Shown here in pieces: positions 1 to 13,600 of a stretch of 64,000 bases of DNA (its first letter is position 1; each line of letters opens with the position of its first letter). The notes under the pieces were generated by a model, which was not told where the DNA came from, ran no database searches, and was given only the letters and a program-made list of their open reading frames with translations. The stretch spans positions 147,143-211,142 of the forward strand of contig OENT01000109.1 in assembly GCA_900239685.1 (NCBI GenBank), written 5' to 3'. The stretch is from Rotaria macrura. Its lineage: Eukaryota > Rotifera > Eurotatoria > Philodinida > Philodinidae. Made by a program: the position numbers and the translations under genes.

Positions 1-380
1 TTATGTTTTTGATCATGAATTTGTTTTGACCAGTTGGGATGAATTATAATCCGGTCAACTTTTCGAATAATTTGCTCTGATCGAGACTGATTATCAATGC
101 CAGCAGCTATCGTTACATCAACCAATGATAAATCACTTGGTAAACTATCAACACAATTAGCTGATGTTAAAATATACGATTCAGTAAGAATCGTTCCACT
201 GCAACAATGGGTTATAGCATCATTCTTGTGTTCACAATCATATCTAATGGATACCATTATGGACAGATTATGTTGTACTTGATCTTTTTCATTCGTTTGA
301 TCACATTCATAGAGATTTCCTTGACATGCTATTGTAGCAACTATTAAAACAAATAAGTTTGATTGCAATGGGAAATACAT
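1..380 (-). CDS. Trypsin-like serine protease homologue, 5' part only (runs off the left edge)
   Basis: The reverse strand reads from an ATG at 380 to the window edge, about 126 codons with no stop. Residues 1-19 are hydrophobic and look like a secretion signal. A Cys-Cys-Ser-Gly-Thr stretch (59-63) followed by ILTSANC (70-76) matches the chymotrypsin-family block around the catalytic His (usually LTAAHC), and IIIHPNW near the window edge matches the conserved strand that follows. At the catalytic His position the codon is AAT (Asn75), so as read the protein should be a non-catalytic serine protease homologue. The usual RIVGG-type activation site was not seen. The Asp and Ser of the triad lie outside the window. 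Membership of the trypsin family is fairly sure; substrate and role are unknown. Confidence 0.72.
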   Translation of the reverse strand, partial: MYFPLQSNLFVLIVATIACQGNLYECDQTNEKDQVQHNLSIMVSIRYDCEHKNDAITHCCSGTILTESYILTSANCVDSLPSDLSLVDVTIAAGIDNQSRSEQIIRKVDRIIIHPNWSKQIHDQKH

Positions 381-3300
381 AGCCTTCGTTATACAGCAAT
401 GTTTCTTAGCAAATAGAATTGAAAGAAAATGTTGTTATTTCATTGCACTGTAATCTTTATATTTTTCGAAAACTAATTGTTTTTTTTTTGGAGTTCGAAA
501 ATTTGAGTTTAGACTCATCTTATCGGGAACGACTGATAAAATGATATTTTTTGTTTTAAGAATGATTACAATGTTTGTTAACATCATTGTCAAAGGCATT
601 AAGTTGACATTGTTATAATGCACATAATAGTAGTACTTGCATATTATAAAAATGCAAGAAAGATCGTTGAATTCGAATTAAAACGAAAAACACATCGAGA
701 TAACGTGTACGTATCTCTTAAGTATCGATATGTCAAATATTTACTGATTCAAGTATTAAAAATTAGAGATGCACATGATGAAAACATGCTATGGATTCGT
801 TTAGAAATATTCTTCGATGCCTTGGTACGAAACTGTTGAATTGCGACAGATTTTTATTGGTGAAAAATTAATTTCAAACTTAATGGTGCAAAATAAACAA
901 GTTGACTATGATTTCCAATAATAGCAGATGAATAATAATGATAATAAAAGTAATATGAGATTTTTTCTGCAAAAAATATGATCATCGGAAGAGATAAGAA
1001 TTCGAAAATTGAATCGTTTCATCGAGCAATGTCAAGACTACGGTTATTACTTGATACCAAGTACGTCGTTTCATATGTATTTCTTTATGAGCGCAGAAAT
1101 CACATTACATTTTTTTCCAATAGAATAACCTTATTCATGAACAATTCAAGATAAGGTTACGAACTTTTTGGGTTCATTTACTTGTTGAAAATGATCATAA
1201 GCTTTGATGAGTTCATATTTCAATAAGATCAACTGTAAAAAAGAGTCGCAGAGATTAGCTTGTATTTTATTTCTCACTATCATAACACGTATAATGTGTT
1301 TATTGTGAAAGCCTTTGAATGAGTCAGTAATCTGTTACTCATGTTTCTGTGGACCGAGGAAAATATGAAGTGTCAGTACATTTCAGTGTGCCATATTTTA
1401 TATCTGAAGAGACATAGATCCTTCAATATTTATATCTATATTAAATATGACTTATTTTCATTCGATGAATGGCTTATTGTATCATCAATATCAGATGAAC
1501 TTGTTACACTTCATTTCTAATGTTTCAAGTCAATAGAAAAAATTTAAATTTAAAAAAATCTTCTGAAAACTCATCGAAATAGAAAAGACAATAAGTTCAT
1601 TCTAAATATTCTTGTAAATGTCTCCAGAGAACATTAAAATTTTTGAACACATATGATTTGAAAATTCTCATACATCATAACTATCATTAGAAGTATACTT
1701 GATACGAATTATTCTCTTGACGATTTCAATATACTTCAAAACAGAAATCGAATGATTTTATTCAGCTGATGATCGAACAACTCGTGTATTGAATTGAGAA
1801 AAAATTATATAAAAAGTAAATAAAAAAACTGGTTTGCCTTCTTTTTAACGATCATATCATATTGAAATTCGTATGCTCGAAATGTTTGAATAAACATGCA
1901 AAAATAAATAGTAGACTCAATTTTTATTTTCTTTTTCTTTGCCATATAAGAACGTTGTTGTATTGAGACAATTGTCAATTTACTGACACAATATTTTGTG
2001 TACTTTTGTACTGTGTTAAGTTTATATTTCTCACATTAGTTGTAAGCAAATATTAACAGAAAAAAAACGATTCGAGAAGGATGTTGTTACAACTAGATCG
2101 AGGAATCAATGATCTATTGTGTTTAACAAGAGAATGATTTCATTATCAAATCAAATAGACAGCTTACAATATTTTGAATAATAAATTTATCGAAACATTT
2201 CAATGTACTATGATACAAAAATATAAATCATGATATTGCGTCAGTAAATAATGTCTTACATATATTTTCTATTGCTACCCTGTACATTCCGTTTATATCT
2301 GAATTGTTCATAAGTAATGAGAAAATACACAATTTTCGTTTTCAAATTTTATACAAGAATACTGAGACAACATGTTCAATCAATTATATATTCTTTCACT
2401 CGGGAAAAACACCAATTTTCCTCGCTTCATAAAATGAAACTTGATGCAATCTGAAAAGAATTTCTTTTATTCTTTTCCTATTTAATGCGGTAAATACAAA
2501 AATTATTTAAATCTTTTGTTCGCGGCTAATTCTTAAGGATTCTTTTTAATCTGAAAATCTTACAGAATCTGAACAATCGTAGTGTTTAGAATATTAAGAA
2601 CGGATAAAATAAAGATTATTTTTTCTTCGAGCTCTTATAATGTGTAAGGTAATTAAATATAATACAAATTAAAAGCATGATGTGCTACCGAATGAGAAAA
2701 ATACTGTAAACTTCACTCATTCATGAAAGGACATGAGACATTAATGCATCATGTTGTAATATGCATCGTGTTTTATCATAACTCTTTTATAGATTTCATT
2801 AGAGCGTGGCTTAATGACAATCTATGACGTGAATATGAACCACCAATCATTTAAAAATTCTCAGGAATAACATTAAGTCTCTAGTTAGTAGAATATTGAC
2901 TAGCTTTTAAATTTCAGAAAGAAATATACTACTACATAAGAAAGATATAGAAGATTTCTTTTTTAATAGACAATACTCAGCATTGTTGTGTAAAGTTTGT
3001 CACTAAAGCAAAGAGATGTCTATAAGCTGGGAAGTTTTTCTAGTGAAAAAATGTTTTCCTTATTATATTGAATGAAATGTATCTCGGTTAGTAGATAGAT
3101 ATCTTTTGCAAAAAACTATTGATTTGGTTATCCTAACCGCATTTTCATAACGTGCTAAATAATTGAGATGAACATTTTCTCTATTTGTTTTTGTTCAATG
3201 TCAAAATATGCTAGAGTCTTTTGAACAGAACAATGCATAACGTCGATAGTATTCTCAAAATGTTACAATAAATGTTGGTGACAAATATATTCAAACGTCA

Positions 3301-3903
3301 ACTAAGTGAGTTCTGAATAAATTGGACTTATTTTTCGATACATTAGTTGTGAATCTAAAGATTGTCGAGACATACATAGCACACTATAAAATTGTTATCA
3401 ATCTTATTGCTAAATGATCAACGTTTCATAGACATCTGCAGGATTGATATCAACTTCGTGAACACTTCAATGGTTTATGTCTGTTATAGCTTTATTAATT
3501 TTTCTTCAATAATGAAAATAATAAACCTTTCTAAAAATTGATTACGTTTTTCTATGAAATCATTTCAAAATCGTCATTCGTCATCGTTGTAAAAGACTAG
3601 TTGAAAATGTAATTTATAGTAGATGCCTTATGAATTTACCTAAGTTACGAAAGACTTACATAAATTTATTAGACTTCAATAAGAAATTTGTAAGGTCAAA
3701 GAGATAATTTTCTTGTGATCATGTTTCCCTTCAGTGTAGTTGAAATTTCGTTAAATCTTTAAAATACAACTGCCATATTTGGTTGAACATTTTCTTATGT
3801 ATTCAAAAGTTTCCTAGTCAACATCGTTTAGTGCAGTCGTCACTTGTATTAGCATGATTTGGTAGAAAGCATTAGATAAAATTTCATGTCACCATGGCCA
3901 AGC

Positions 3904-4309
3904 GTTACGGAATTTCACTTTTTGAGATTCTAGTCTTTGCAACTTCTTTGTAATATAAGCAAACTTTCGGAAATTTTTATCAGACATAGAGCTTGTTTAG
4001 ATCTATCACCAATAAAGATTTTATTCATTTCTCTTCTACTGCAACAGAGTCATATCATAAAAAGTAACCGTTACGGAATTTCAAAAAACTTTAATCTTTT
4101 TTGGAGTGACTAGGAGGAAATCACTTTTATACGAAAGAACGAAGAATTCAAAAGTTGTTGCGCTTCCAAGAACCTGTTAGAATATCAGGTCTCTTCTCAT
4201 CCACTTTTGCTGCATCAAATAAAAAAGCTTAAAATCTCGCTCGTTACGGAATTTCCTTTTGTTACGGAATTTCCTTTTGTTACGGAATTTCCTTTTGTTA
4301 CGGAATTCC
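3904..4309. repeat. Cluster of the 13-mer GTTACGGAATTTC, including four tandem 18-bp units
   Basis: GTTACGGAATTTC occurs singly near 3904 and 4069, then as three full tandem units of GTTACGGAATTTCCTTTT (4243-4296) and a shortened fourth unit to about 4309. The single copies and the start of the array are spaced about 165-175 bp apart, and the sequences before the second copy and before the array share TCTCTTCT and CATAAAAAG/CAAATAAAAAAG-like segments. This suggests a decayed longer repeat of about 170 bp with an internal 18-bp expansion. Confidence 0.7.
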
Positions 4310-4565
4310 ACATTTTCGCTAATTTATACAGGGGTGATTTCATGACTTACCATTTCAAACAGTAAAGATAAAACTGGTCTTCTTTTCTGATACATGAGTA
4401 CCATGCAAACAGTCTTATCATTGCAGTATGTTCGTTTTATTCTTACAATAAAATCTCATAAAATCTTCCGACTACTTTTCAGAGAAAAATAAAATCTATC
4501 AACGTCAAAAAGCTGCATCTTTTGGATAAAATTACTCGATAGGTTTTTATTGCAGCACGTATCGT

Positions 4566-4604
4566 GGAAAAACTGGAGTGTAAATCACTCCACTAAAGTT
4601 TTCC
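4566..4604. repeat. Short imperfect inverted repeat (hairpin)
   Basis: GGAAAAACT-GGAGTG, a 5-base loop, CACTCC, a 5-base bulge, then AGTTTTCC. Both stem segments pair fully apart from one extra A and the bulge. It does not sit beside a recognisable gene, and its function is unknown. Confidence 0.5.
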
Positions 4605-6309
4605 AGAAGTTTGATAAATTGTTGGTAACACACTTTCGATTTTCGCGACGATTTCTCTTAATTTTCAATTTTAAACATCTCCCACACAAGAGCGCTGATC
4701 GGTGGCCGTGCCGATGTGTCAACTTAAGTTTTCTTGATAAAAACATCCACACTCTCAGTTGAGTCATCTTCTTTTTTGATACCGTAATTCTTTAACTATT
4801 CTTGTTTGCCTGATATCTTGAAATATTAGTACTGCTCGAACGAAATCGTGCGCACTACTAGACTGTCTGACTTGCTCTACGAGAAGCTTATGTTAGACGT
4901 TTTAGCTTACTTCATATTAATTTAAGAAGATGAAGATACAGTATGTATGTACAAAATCGCTGTCATCGTTTCTTTTGTGTTTTATCACGAAACATACGAG
5001 TCACATACCGATTGCATAAAAACTTTTGACGCAGCATTCTCTGCATAGGGTTTTTTGCATTATGTCTAGCATTTGTATCATATGAGGTTTGAACGATTTT
5101 TCTGTTAGAAAGATCTATACTGGTCTTATTACTTAACATGTCTATAGATTGAATTACACTTGCTCTATAAATCCATAGATATGTGTTTTTTATTTAGCTC
5201 GGGTTTCATTCAGATTTATTGAAAAACTTTTATATACACCAAAGTTAAGATCTTTTAAAGAATCATCTGTGTATTATCAACATGATATATAATATTGAAT
5301 CTGGAATCGGGTTTTCTGCTTGTCACATTTAAAATTGTTTTTCTAGTTATAAGATACATTTGAGAATGTTGACAGTATGAGTTCATGAATGTCAATGATT
5401 ACGAAGTACATGAACTATTACTTGTAATAAACACTATTCTGTGAAAGCAATGTATTCATCAAATATCTTCATCTTAAGAAAACTTATTTACACTGTCATA
5501 CACATATTCAGTTCGCAGCTTCTTAATCTTAATAGTAAAATATGTATACGAAACAATTCATAGAAATCAGCAAATATTATTCTATCTCTCACTTCATTTA
5601 TTCAATCATTAATTTAATTATTTATATGAATTTAACGTTTCAGTAGCAGATAACTGTACGGATGAGTCACAATCTCTCCAATACTTATGACGTAAAATTC
5701 GAATTTTTTATGATTTTCCTGAACACTATTGAGACATATGTACAAAGAAAAAAAACTTTAAGTAACTATTATTCATTTCAAGAAACAGAAAAACACGCCT
5801 TTCTTTTTTAATTAACGTTTGACAAGAATATGATAGAAGTGAATGGTGACCCTTTATCTTTACTGAGTAAAGTAAAATTAAACGATTATCCCTAGAAAGA
5901 AGGGCGTTGTTTTCACCATTCCAAAGAGTAGACTTCGAAGCACAAATTTATCCGAAAATAAAAATATTTTAAAGAGTGTTTGTTTCACAAGCCATTAATC
6001 TTGCCAAAAGTAGTAGTTTTCCCCTCACAGCTTACGCAAGACATACTTTCAACCAAGAACAGAATTATTCGCAGAATGATCATGTTTTTCAGCTGAAATT
6101 TTCAGAATATGCTTGTCACAGGGTAGGGATGCAATTAATGCAAAGCCTTAGGATTTAGTGCAACTAGATTTGGATGCATTCTCGACTGAGATTTTGATTT
6201 TAATTTGGCATTAAATGATCTAAATCTCATGAGACGTTGTAAGGTAAAGCCCTTGAAGAGAGAAATGAATCTCAAGTCTTATAAATTGATATGCAACTGT
6301 TTAGATTTG

Positions 6310-6640
6310 TTATAGATTGAGAGTTGAGTCTTAGATTTAGATTTCGGATTTGGTCTGTATCATTCGGGTTTGGATTTGGATCTGAGATTTGGCTTCAGTG
6401 TAGCACGACTAGAAAGTTGGAATCATGTAAGATTGAAAATAAATCCCAAGTCCAAATCCAAGTCTATATCCAAATTCCAAACATATTATCAATCTCGAGT
6501 CCTAAATCTAAGCCGACGAAAGCATTATTAATGATCCTGTTATTCAAATCTAGACGAAATCCTCATTTACAAACTAAATTTGAGTCATACCCCGATACCA
6601 GAAATCAAATCCAATTTCAAACCTCAAACATGTAGTGACA
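6310..6640. repeat. Degenerate GATTTG array that switches to its complement
   Basis: About 6310-6400 is dense in GATTTG/TTTGGATTT words. From about 6440 onward the same strand is instead dense in CCAAATCC/CAAATC words. CTTAGATTTAG on the left and CTAAATCTAAG on the right sit at similar distances from the centre near 6420, so the whole forms a loose inverted repeat. The FGFGFG-like translation of the left half is a product of the repeat, not a protein gene. Confidence 0.5.
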
Positions 6641-7818
6641 GATCCCAAATTCATTCGAGAGTTGTTGCTCCCCTATCACAGGGCTCAATTTCAACTTGAA
6701 ATTCCTGAATTCAACTGTTCGAACACGGATTAGAAGTTTAGGAGATGTAGTTCTGTTTTTTAAGGAAAGGCAAGAAAATTCTGAAGATTTTAGGGTTTCA
6801 TATGGCAGATACAAGGTTACAATATGAATAGATTCAAAAAAATGGATATATCAATGTAGACGAACAAGTTATTAGTTCTAAAAAAAGTCTCTCAAACATT
6901 TCCTTCTGAAAATCATCATGTTTCTCATGATCCGATGGATTCATGGTCCTGGACGGGCTCTCTGTAATGATAAAAACCATGCTCTTCTATTCTGTTTGAT
7001 CCTATCAATAGTTCTATTAAAAGAAATATCCACGTGACTTCTTTGTTTGATATGAATAAGAATTTATTTTGTTTTGTTTTCATTCAGTTAAGATATCAAT
7101 AGTCAAAGTTACTCTAGAAAGTATTTCTTTAAATCTTTCGAATGAATCGTCATGCATAGTTTTTATTGATGTCCACTCTAACTTCTATTAATCTAAGCTC
7201 ATTCTCTATCCCAAAAGTATATTTTGTCACAAGAGTTACAAATGCGTCAACAGTAAATTCGTATTTGTATATCTTGACCTTTTGTTGAACTGAGGTACAG
7301 ATTTTTTTAAAGTGAAGAGTCAAGTGTATTTAAAGCATTCCATGGTATTTATGATGTTACATCGATTTCCAAGTCGTTTCATTCGATTGAGATTTTCAGC
7401 TGTTAGATAACTTGAAAGGTTTAGAAAGAACTTCTAGAATGGTAGAAAAATATCTTCATTCATTGATCCGCGCAAGTCTTAAAACTGATTGAGATTTCTC
7501 CAGTATCTATAAGAAACAAAATAATACTACGAATATTCATACATGCAAAACATCTCTCGCCTAGTGGCGACTACTGTTCATTTGTTCTATTGGACATGTT
7601 TTGTGCCATTAAAGGCATTCTTCTTTTCCTTTTTTCTCTTATCCCTTTTGTACAATGAATGAGTCATCTCTGTATCTGTCTAAATTGGTATCCAACAATC
7701 AATCACCTAACATGAAGCATATGCATTCCATTGTTTACTATTTACTCCGGAAGAAAAAATACAAACAATTTACATAACATAGTTTTTCTTGTCTGTCATT
7801 TTCATTTTTAGAAAAGCA

Positions 7819-10680
7819 ATGAACGGAACTGGTTATTTACATCGTCCATCGTCCGTCGGCATACTTGCATGTGAACTGTACATTCCGTCACTTTATGTTG
7901 AACAATCAACGTTAGAAATTTATGATAATGTATCAAAAGGTAAATACACAATCGGTTTAGGACAACAGCGTATGTCAATATGTTCGGATCATGAAGATAT
8001 ATGTTCATTATGTTTAACTGTTTTGTCACGTTTACTTGATGAAACCGGTGTACATCCACAGCAAATCGGCCGTTTAGATGTTGGAACAGAAACATTAATT
8101 GATAAAGCTAAATCAATTAAAACAGTTCTGATGCAATTGTTTGTTGATCATAATAATACAGCTGTTGAAGGAGCAGATAACATCAATGCATGTTATGGTG
8201 GTACTGCAGCCATATTTAATGCTATTCATTGGATTGAATCAAGTTTTTGGGATGGACGATATGTATGCGTAGAAAAGAAAACTCATATACAATACCTTTC
8301 TACACGTATTTGAATATTTTCATTAGGCTGTTGTTGTCATGGGTGATATAGCAATATATTCAAAGGGAACTGCTCGTCCAACTGGTGGTGCTGGTGCTTG
8401 TGCTCTTCTTATCGGCCCCAATGCTCCTGTTGTTTTCGAATCTGGTATTGATTCATATTTTTTCAAATTATTACATGTATGACATGACTTTGATTGAATA
8501 ATCTAGGTTGTCGTGCAACACATATGGCGCATGTTTATGATTTTTATAAACCAAATTTAAATTCTCTTTATCCAGTTGTTGATGGTCATTTAAGTGTTCA
8601 ATGTTTTACATCAGCACTTGACACATGTTATACACAATATTGTACAAAATCGCAAATGAATCATGAATCTCATACACATACTCATACAAGTACATTAACA
8701 TCACGTGAAGTTAATTTATCAACATTTGCTGCGATTCTTTTTCATACACCATATGTTAAACTTGCTCAAAAATCTCTAGCAAGATTATATCTTAATGATC
8801 TTGCACGTGCTTGTCCTTACATACCAAGTACGATATCAGAGAAATACAAGTAAATTTTATAAGTTTTTAATTTTACTTTCGAATTAATGAATCGTTTTGT
8901 TTTTTGATTAGAAATCTTGATATTCGTACATTAGGCAATGATAAAGACTTGGAACGGGAAATGATTGAACAAAGTAAAGAATTATTTGAACAAAAAACAG
9001 TACCAGGACTTTATTTTTCGCAAAACATGGGCAATATGTATACCCCATCGCTTTACTATAGTCTATTTGCATTTCTTATCAGGTTTGTTTTTAAATATTA
9101 TTTGTCACTGAGTTTCGATCTGAACTATGTTATATCTGTATGATGTTTGAAATCTTGTAGAATCATTTCCATGAACTTTCACTTATAGAAATAGTTTCAT
9201 AAAAAAAGAAGTTCTTTGCTGTTTTTCTTGTTTAATGACTAGAGATATGGACACGTGTCTGAATATAAATATAGACTTGAAAATGAGTCAACAACTATAT
9301 ATCGTTTTTGAATGATCTAATTAGAACTGTTGATGAAACCTTGACATTTTAAGATCAAGAAAAATTCGCTTTTAGTAATGTTTGAATCAACACTTCATTT
9401 CGTGGTCGAAAGAACTCTAGTCTTGTCTAGTATTTACGATCAATTATTTGAAAGTGTGTTCTTTCTGTCGAAGAAAAAAACTCTGCATGTTTCTATCGAT
9501 AGAAAGAAAAGTATAATTGATTGGAGACAAGCAACATTGCAACAGGTTGCTTAGTATCCGGATGAATATCGGAAACATTAATGTTGAGAAAAAAACAAGA
9601 AGAGAACTTTTTTCTGTATACTTCATCTGTTAAACACTTTAAATAAAACAGACGTATTATTATATTAAACGTTAATCGATGTCCATGAGATTGTCTTTGC
9701 AAGGCATATACATCATGGCAGATAATGCTATTTGTCCTTGTCATGACGTTTGTTTTATACTATGCTTAACCAGAGAGAGCCATGATATTATTTAGCTGAA
9801 TATCCAATTCCACATGCTTGTGTGATTGTAAATCTTTCAAGTGTGTCTCTGCTATGCACAAGATTTAATGATATCCGAAGTATATTTTTGTAATTTACAG
9901 ATTCTAATCTAGCAAATAGATTTGATACAGAGTAATATTGATTGCATATGTATATCTTCGAAAATGAAAATTCTTTTTAGTTAGTTCATACACACGGATT
10001 GCTAGGTACAATATTCATATAAGACAATCTTACAAAATGAGTTTTTCTAATTGATAGGAGAAGTAGACGTCATGTACTATTGTTAAAATATTTTATATGT
10101 TTTTCTTTGTAAAGTCAACCAAATGAAGAACAATTGTATGGCCGACGCATTTTACTTTTTTCCTACGGTTCAGGTTTAGCATCATCCATGTATAGTGTTG
10201 TTTGTCGTAAAGTTCATGAATGTCGTTTTACACTCGCACAATTACAACGAAGTATTCTACGTGCTCGATATCGTCTCGATCATGAAAGAGTAGAAATAAC
10301 ACCTGATTTAATGGATCATTTATTATTAGAACGCGAAGAAAATGAGCATAAAAGTGAGGATCCTATGATTAGATTGTCATGATTAAAATTAGTATTTTCC
10401 TTACTAATAGTACCTTTTATGCCAAGACAACCAACTAAAACATTAAAATTAGGTGATATTTATTTGAAATCTATTGATAAACTTCATCGACGTTATTATG
10501 ATAAATTCATTGCTAACGATAACAGTGATGGCGATAGTGAAAATTCCAAAAACATACAACAACTCTATGTAAGACAAAAATAAAACATCGGACTTCGTTT
10601 GTTTAATTCTCATGCTCGTTTCTTTTTATCTGTAGACTGAATATTTTAAAGATCGACAAGCTAGCGGCGATACAAATTAA
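7819..10680 (+). CDS. HMGCS: Hydroxymethylglutaryl-CoA synthase, seven coding exons
   Basis: This enzyme condenses acetyl-CoA with acetoacetyl-CoA to HMG-CoA in the mevalonate pathway. Exons by splice signals and frame are 7819-8262, 8327-8444, 8507-8849, 8912-9082, 10115-10353, 10411-10568 and 10636-10680, giving 505 residues (human cytosolic enzyme about 520). Catalytic residues are present: Glu91 in GTETLID, Cys125 in NACYGG and His267 in [17 protein letters not shown] and FSYGSGLA match conserved active-site blocks. There is no mitochondrial presequence, so a cytosolic form is likely. The fourth intron is about 1 kb, the others 57-67 bp. The start was chosen at the ATG after a likely 5' UTR acceptor; the protein starts directly before the conserved N-terminal strand. 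A His/Thr-rich insert lies at 240-250. Family assignment is secure. Confidence 0.96.
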
Positions 10681-13600
10681 TAGTGGTGATATTTAGCATT
10701 TGATTCTCATTCTTTTATAGTAGCATCCTTTGGATTGTCTTTGACTGTAATTCTCCTTTGTTTGATTTGTTGTTTTCTTTTTCAAGAAGTTTTCTCAAGA
10801 TTCTTGCCACATATATGTATGTGAGTTTTTGTTTTTGTTTTCTTGTTACTGCTATTACTACTAGTTTTCAATGAAATCCTTGTTTTCATGTTTGAAAAGA
10901 AATTTGTACGGGATACATATGTCTAGAAGATGGAAATAATATTTTCTCGCTTAGCGATGATGTAGATATTAAAATTGATCATGCAACTGAGTTGTTCACT
11001 TTGAAAATGAGAAAAGTTTTTATCCAAGCAAAACAAAGTCTTCTTTTTCATATCTAGTTACACGTTCTGCTCCACATGAGACATATAATAGAATACGTCT
11101 AATTCCAATGGAGAATAATCTGAACTTTACATATTTCGAAATGAATGTTTATAAGAATACACTTTGTCATTCGACAAAACTTTCTAATTTTAATCGATTT
11201 CATCTCGTTTATATCATTTACCTGCTATAACGGTTTGAATAGAACCATTGATAAAATATCCACACCAATTGAGTATTGGTTCCCTCAATATGGCAATAGT
11301 ATGAGAAAATAAACTGGACACGCTATCCTTGGTGTACAGCCGTTTGTGATCACTACAGTAAACATTGGAGAGAAACGACATGAAAAATGGCTATTTATTT
11401 ATTTAATATCTGTATGTATTAATTATATTCTTGTGATAACTATGTTTAGTTAAGTCAACGATTAATATTATTTCCAGATACAACCGTTATTTGTCATTAT
11501 TAGATATCGCGAGATTAATTTCGACACGCATTTTGGGACTCTCTTGTAGTACACGACGCTGGAATTAAACCTAAGAGTGCAGCATCAATTAAAAAATGGC
11601 GTTATTCGGTTTTACTCAAGAACTGTCTTCTGTCTCATTAAAAGAACCTTTTAAGCTCAGCCCTGTGCCCGATCTAGAAAAGTCACGGATTAAAATCTTA
11701 TCGTCTAGGTCTAATAGCAACAAATAAGAATTTTATCTATCAATAACATGAACGATTGATTTCAGCTTGCATACTTATTAAGAAAATATTTTAAATGTGT
11801 TAGGAAATAATATATGAAAAAATGCTTTTCTATGTGGTCACCCCTCAATGCTTACTCCAGTGACCATTTTATATACTATCATCTATTCGCTATTAAGTTA
11901 TTGTCAAAATTTCGAAACACAAGAAACTCACGCGTAGACATTCCGGTCGATTTAAGTCACACAGCATGCAAACGAGATCTTTACTAGATGTAAGTAGAAA
12001 AACAATCCTTTTTAGAAATTCAATTTTTCTGATGTTTCCAGAAATAATCGATTTTCTAAGTGACGTAATTCTGTGATAGATTAATCAAACAAAATTGTTT
12101 TTTTACCAATCGATAGACGAAGAAGTGTACTATAAAACTGTTTTCAGAGTTTCTGAATTTCATGCTCTCTTGAATCGTTGCAACATTTTTCTAAAACTGG
12201 CCAGCCCAGTGATCCAGGAGGGGCAAAGGGATAGCGATTGTTCATATAGAATGAATTTTATCGAATATCACACTGAATGTATGGCATATTATTGTATCTT
12301 TAATTCCATGTACGTATTTGGATGATTCATCGAGCAACGATTGATACATTCGAAATATCTGACTCATTTCGTGACGTTTGCTCATCATACTATAAATGAA
12401 ATAGATTGATTTTGCGGGGCTCGATGATTCTATAAATAAGAATTAGTACAAGAACTATGAATCGAATGTTGCTACCAATAAATTACAGCTCTGAGCTGGT
12501 CTTAATCTTCGAAGCAATATTATTCATGTATATACTTAAGTTCCTGAGCGAAAAAGAACACAGTAATGTCAAGTAACAATGATCATTTATCAGAGGAATT
12601 CTTCAGATGTTTTCTGAATGCAGGAAATTCCTTCTGTTTTCTTTTCCAACAAGAATCATCAATGTATGATTTGAATATCTAAAACCATAGTAAATTAGGT
12701 GCCACTAATAATAAAATGATTCACATGAGAACAAATGTTCTTCTATTCAGCATAACATCAAGTTTTGTTGTTGAATAAATATTTTCAAATAGTAAAATTA
12801 TAAGAAAACATTTATTTCCCATTTCTTGTTAGTATATCATTCGATTGATCTTTCTAATATTTCGTAACTAGATATCAAAGTAATAAAATGACACTTGTCA
12901 GTTGTTTATAAAAAAAGACATGCTACAAATCATTATAGATACCTAATCTAAAACTTTAAATGACATATATAGATAAGTAGTCATAAAACACTTTTCGAAA
13001 TGCCACTTGAAAAAAAATACTATTCTCCACTATTGAAAATGCAATAAACTACAACACATGATGTCTCATGACAATATGAATTAGTATTATTTGCTCTAAT
13101 TTTCATAGAATGTATTAGACTAATTGAGTTTTACGTGTACACAGGTTATCTTGAATTAAAACATCTGTTGATCATTTTCTTTTTGGCACAAACAAAATAC
13201 AATGAATAACTATCAATGACAAATTTTTTATTTCATCCATCAGTCATATTATGAAAAATAATTGAAGACAAAACATCCAATGATGTGTAAATCGATTGTA
13301 TCTTCTTACTCACAGGTATCTAGGTTAATTTTTTTCGATAAAAGAAATCACATAATGCAGTATTAATTTGTTTTTAGTTATGTTTCCATTTAATCCGATC
13401 AATGCTCAATTAAAATCATGAAAAACATAAGGAAAAGATTGAGGATTATTCAAAGTGGTATATTCAATTGAGTAAATGAAACTTGTTTATTTAGAATTGA
13501 GAGTAGAGTATCGGTAAAACATAGTAATTCAAGTATTGCTTACTTACCCCTTGAGTATATGTGACAGTTTTGAAAGTAATACGCAAAAGTTTATGAAAAC

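Larger units (their letters stand above)
381..7818. other. Long gene-poor stretch left of HMG-CoA synthase
   Basis: About 7.4 kb of AT-rich sequence in which I see no convincing gene. The open frames are short, lack family resemblance and lack a chain of matching splice sites. It contains a cluster of a 13-bp motif (3904-4309), a hairpin (4566-4604) and a degenerate GATTTG-type array (6310-6640), listed separately. The rightmost part should hold the HMG-CoA synthase promoter and a possible 5' UTR intron, because a polypyrimidine-TTTTAG acceptor lies 8 bases before the start codon. Confidence 0.6.

Noticed and set aside
618-839. 73-residue open frame on the plus strand
   Set aside because: No family resemblance, no splice partner, and a length expected by chance in AT-rich DNA.
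6324-6635. 103-residue open frame rich in Phe/Gly then Lys/Ser/Gln
   Set aside because: It is the translation of the GATTTG/CAAATC repeat array, not a conserved protein.
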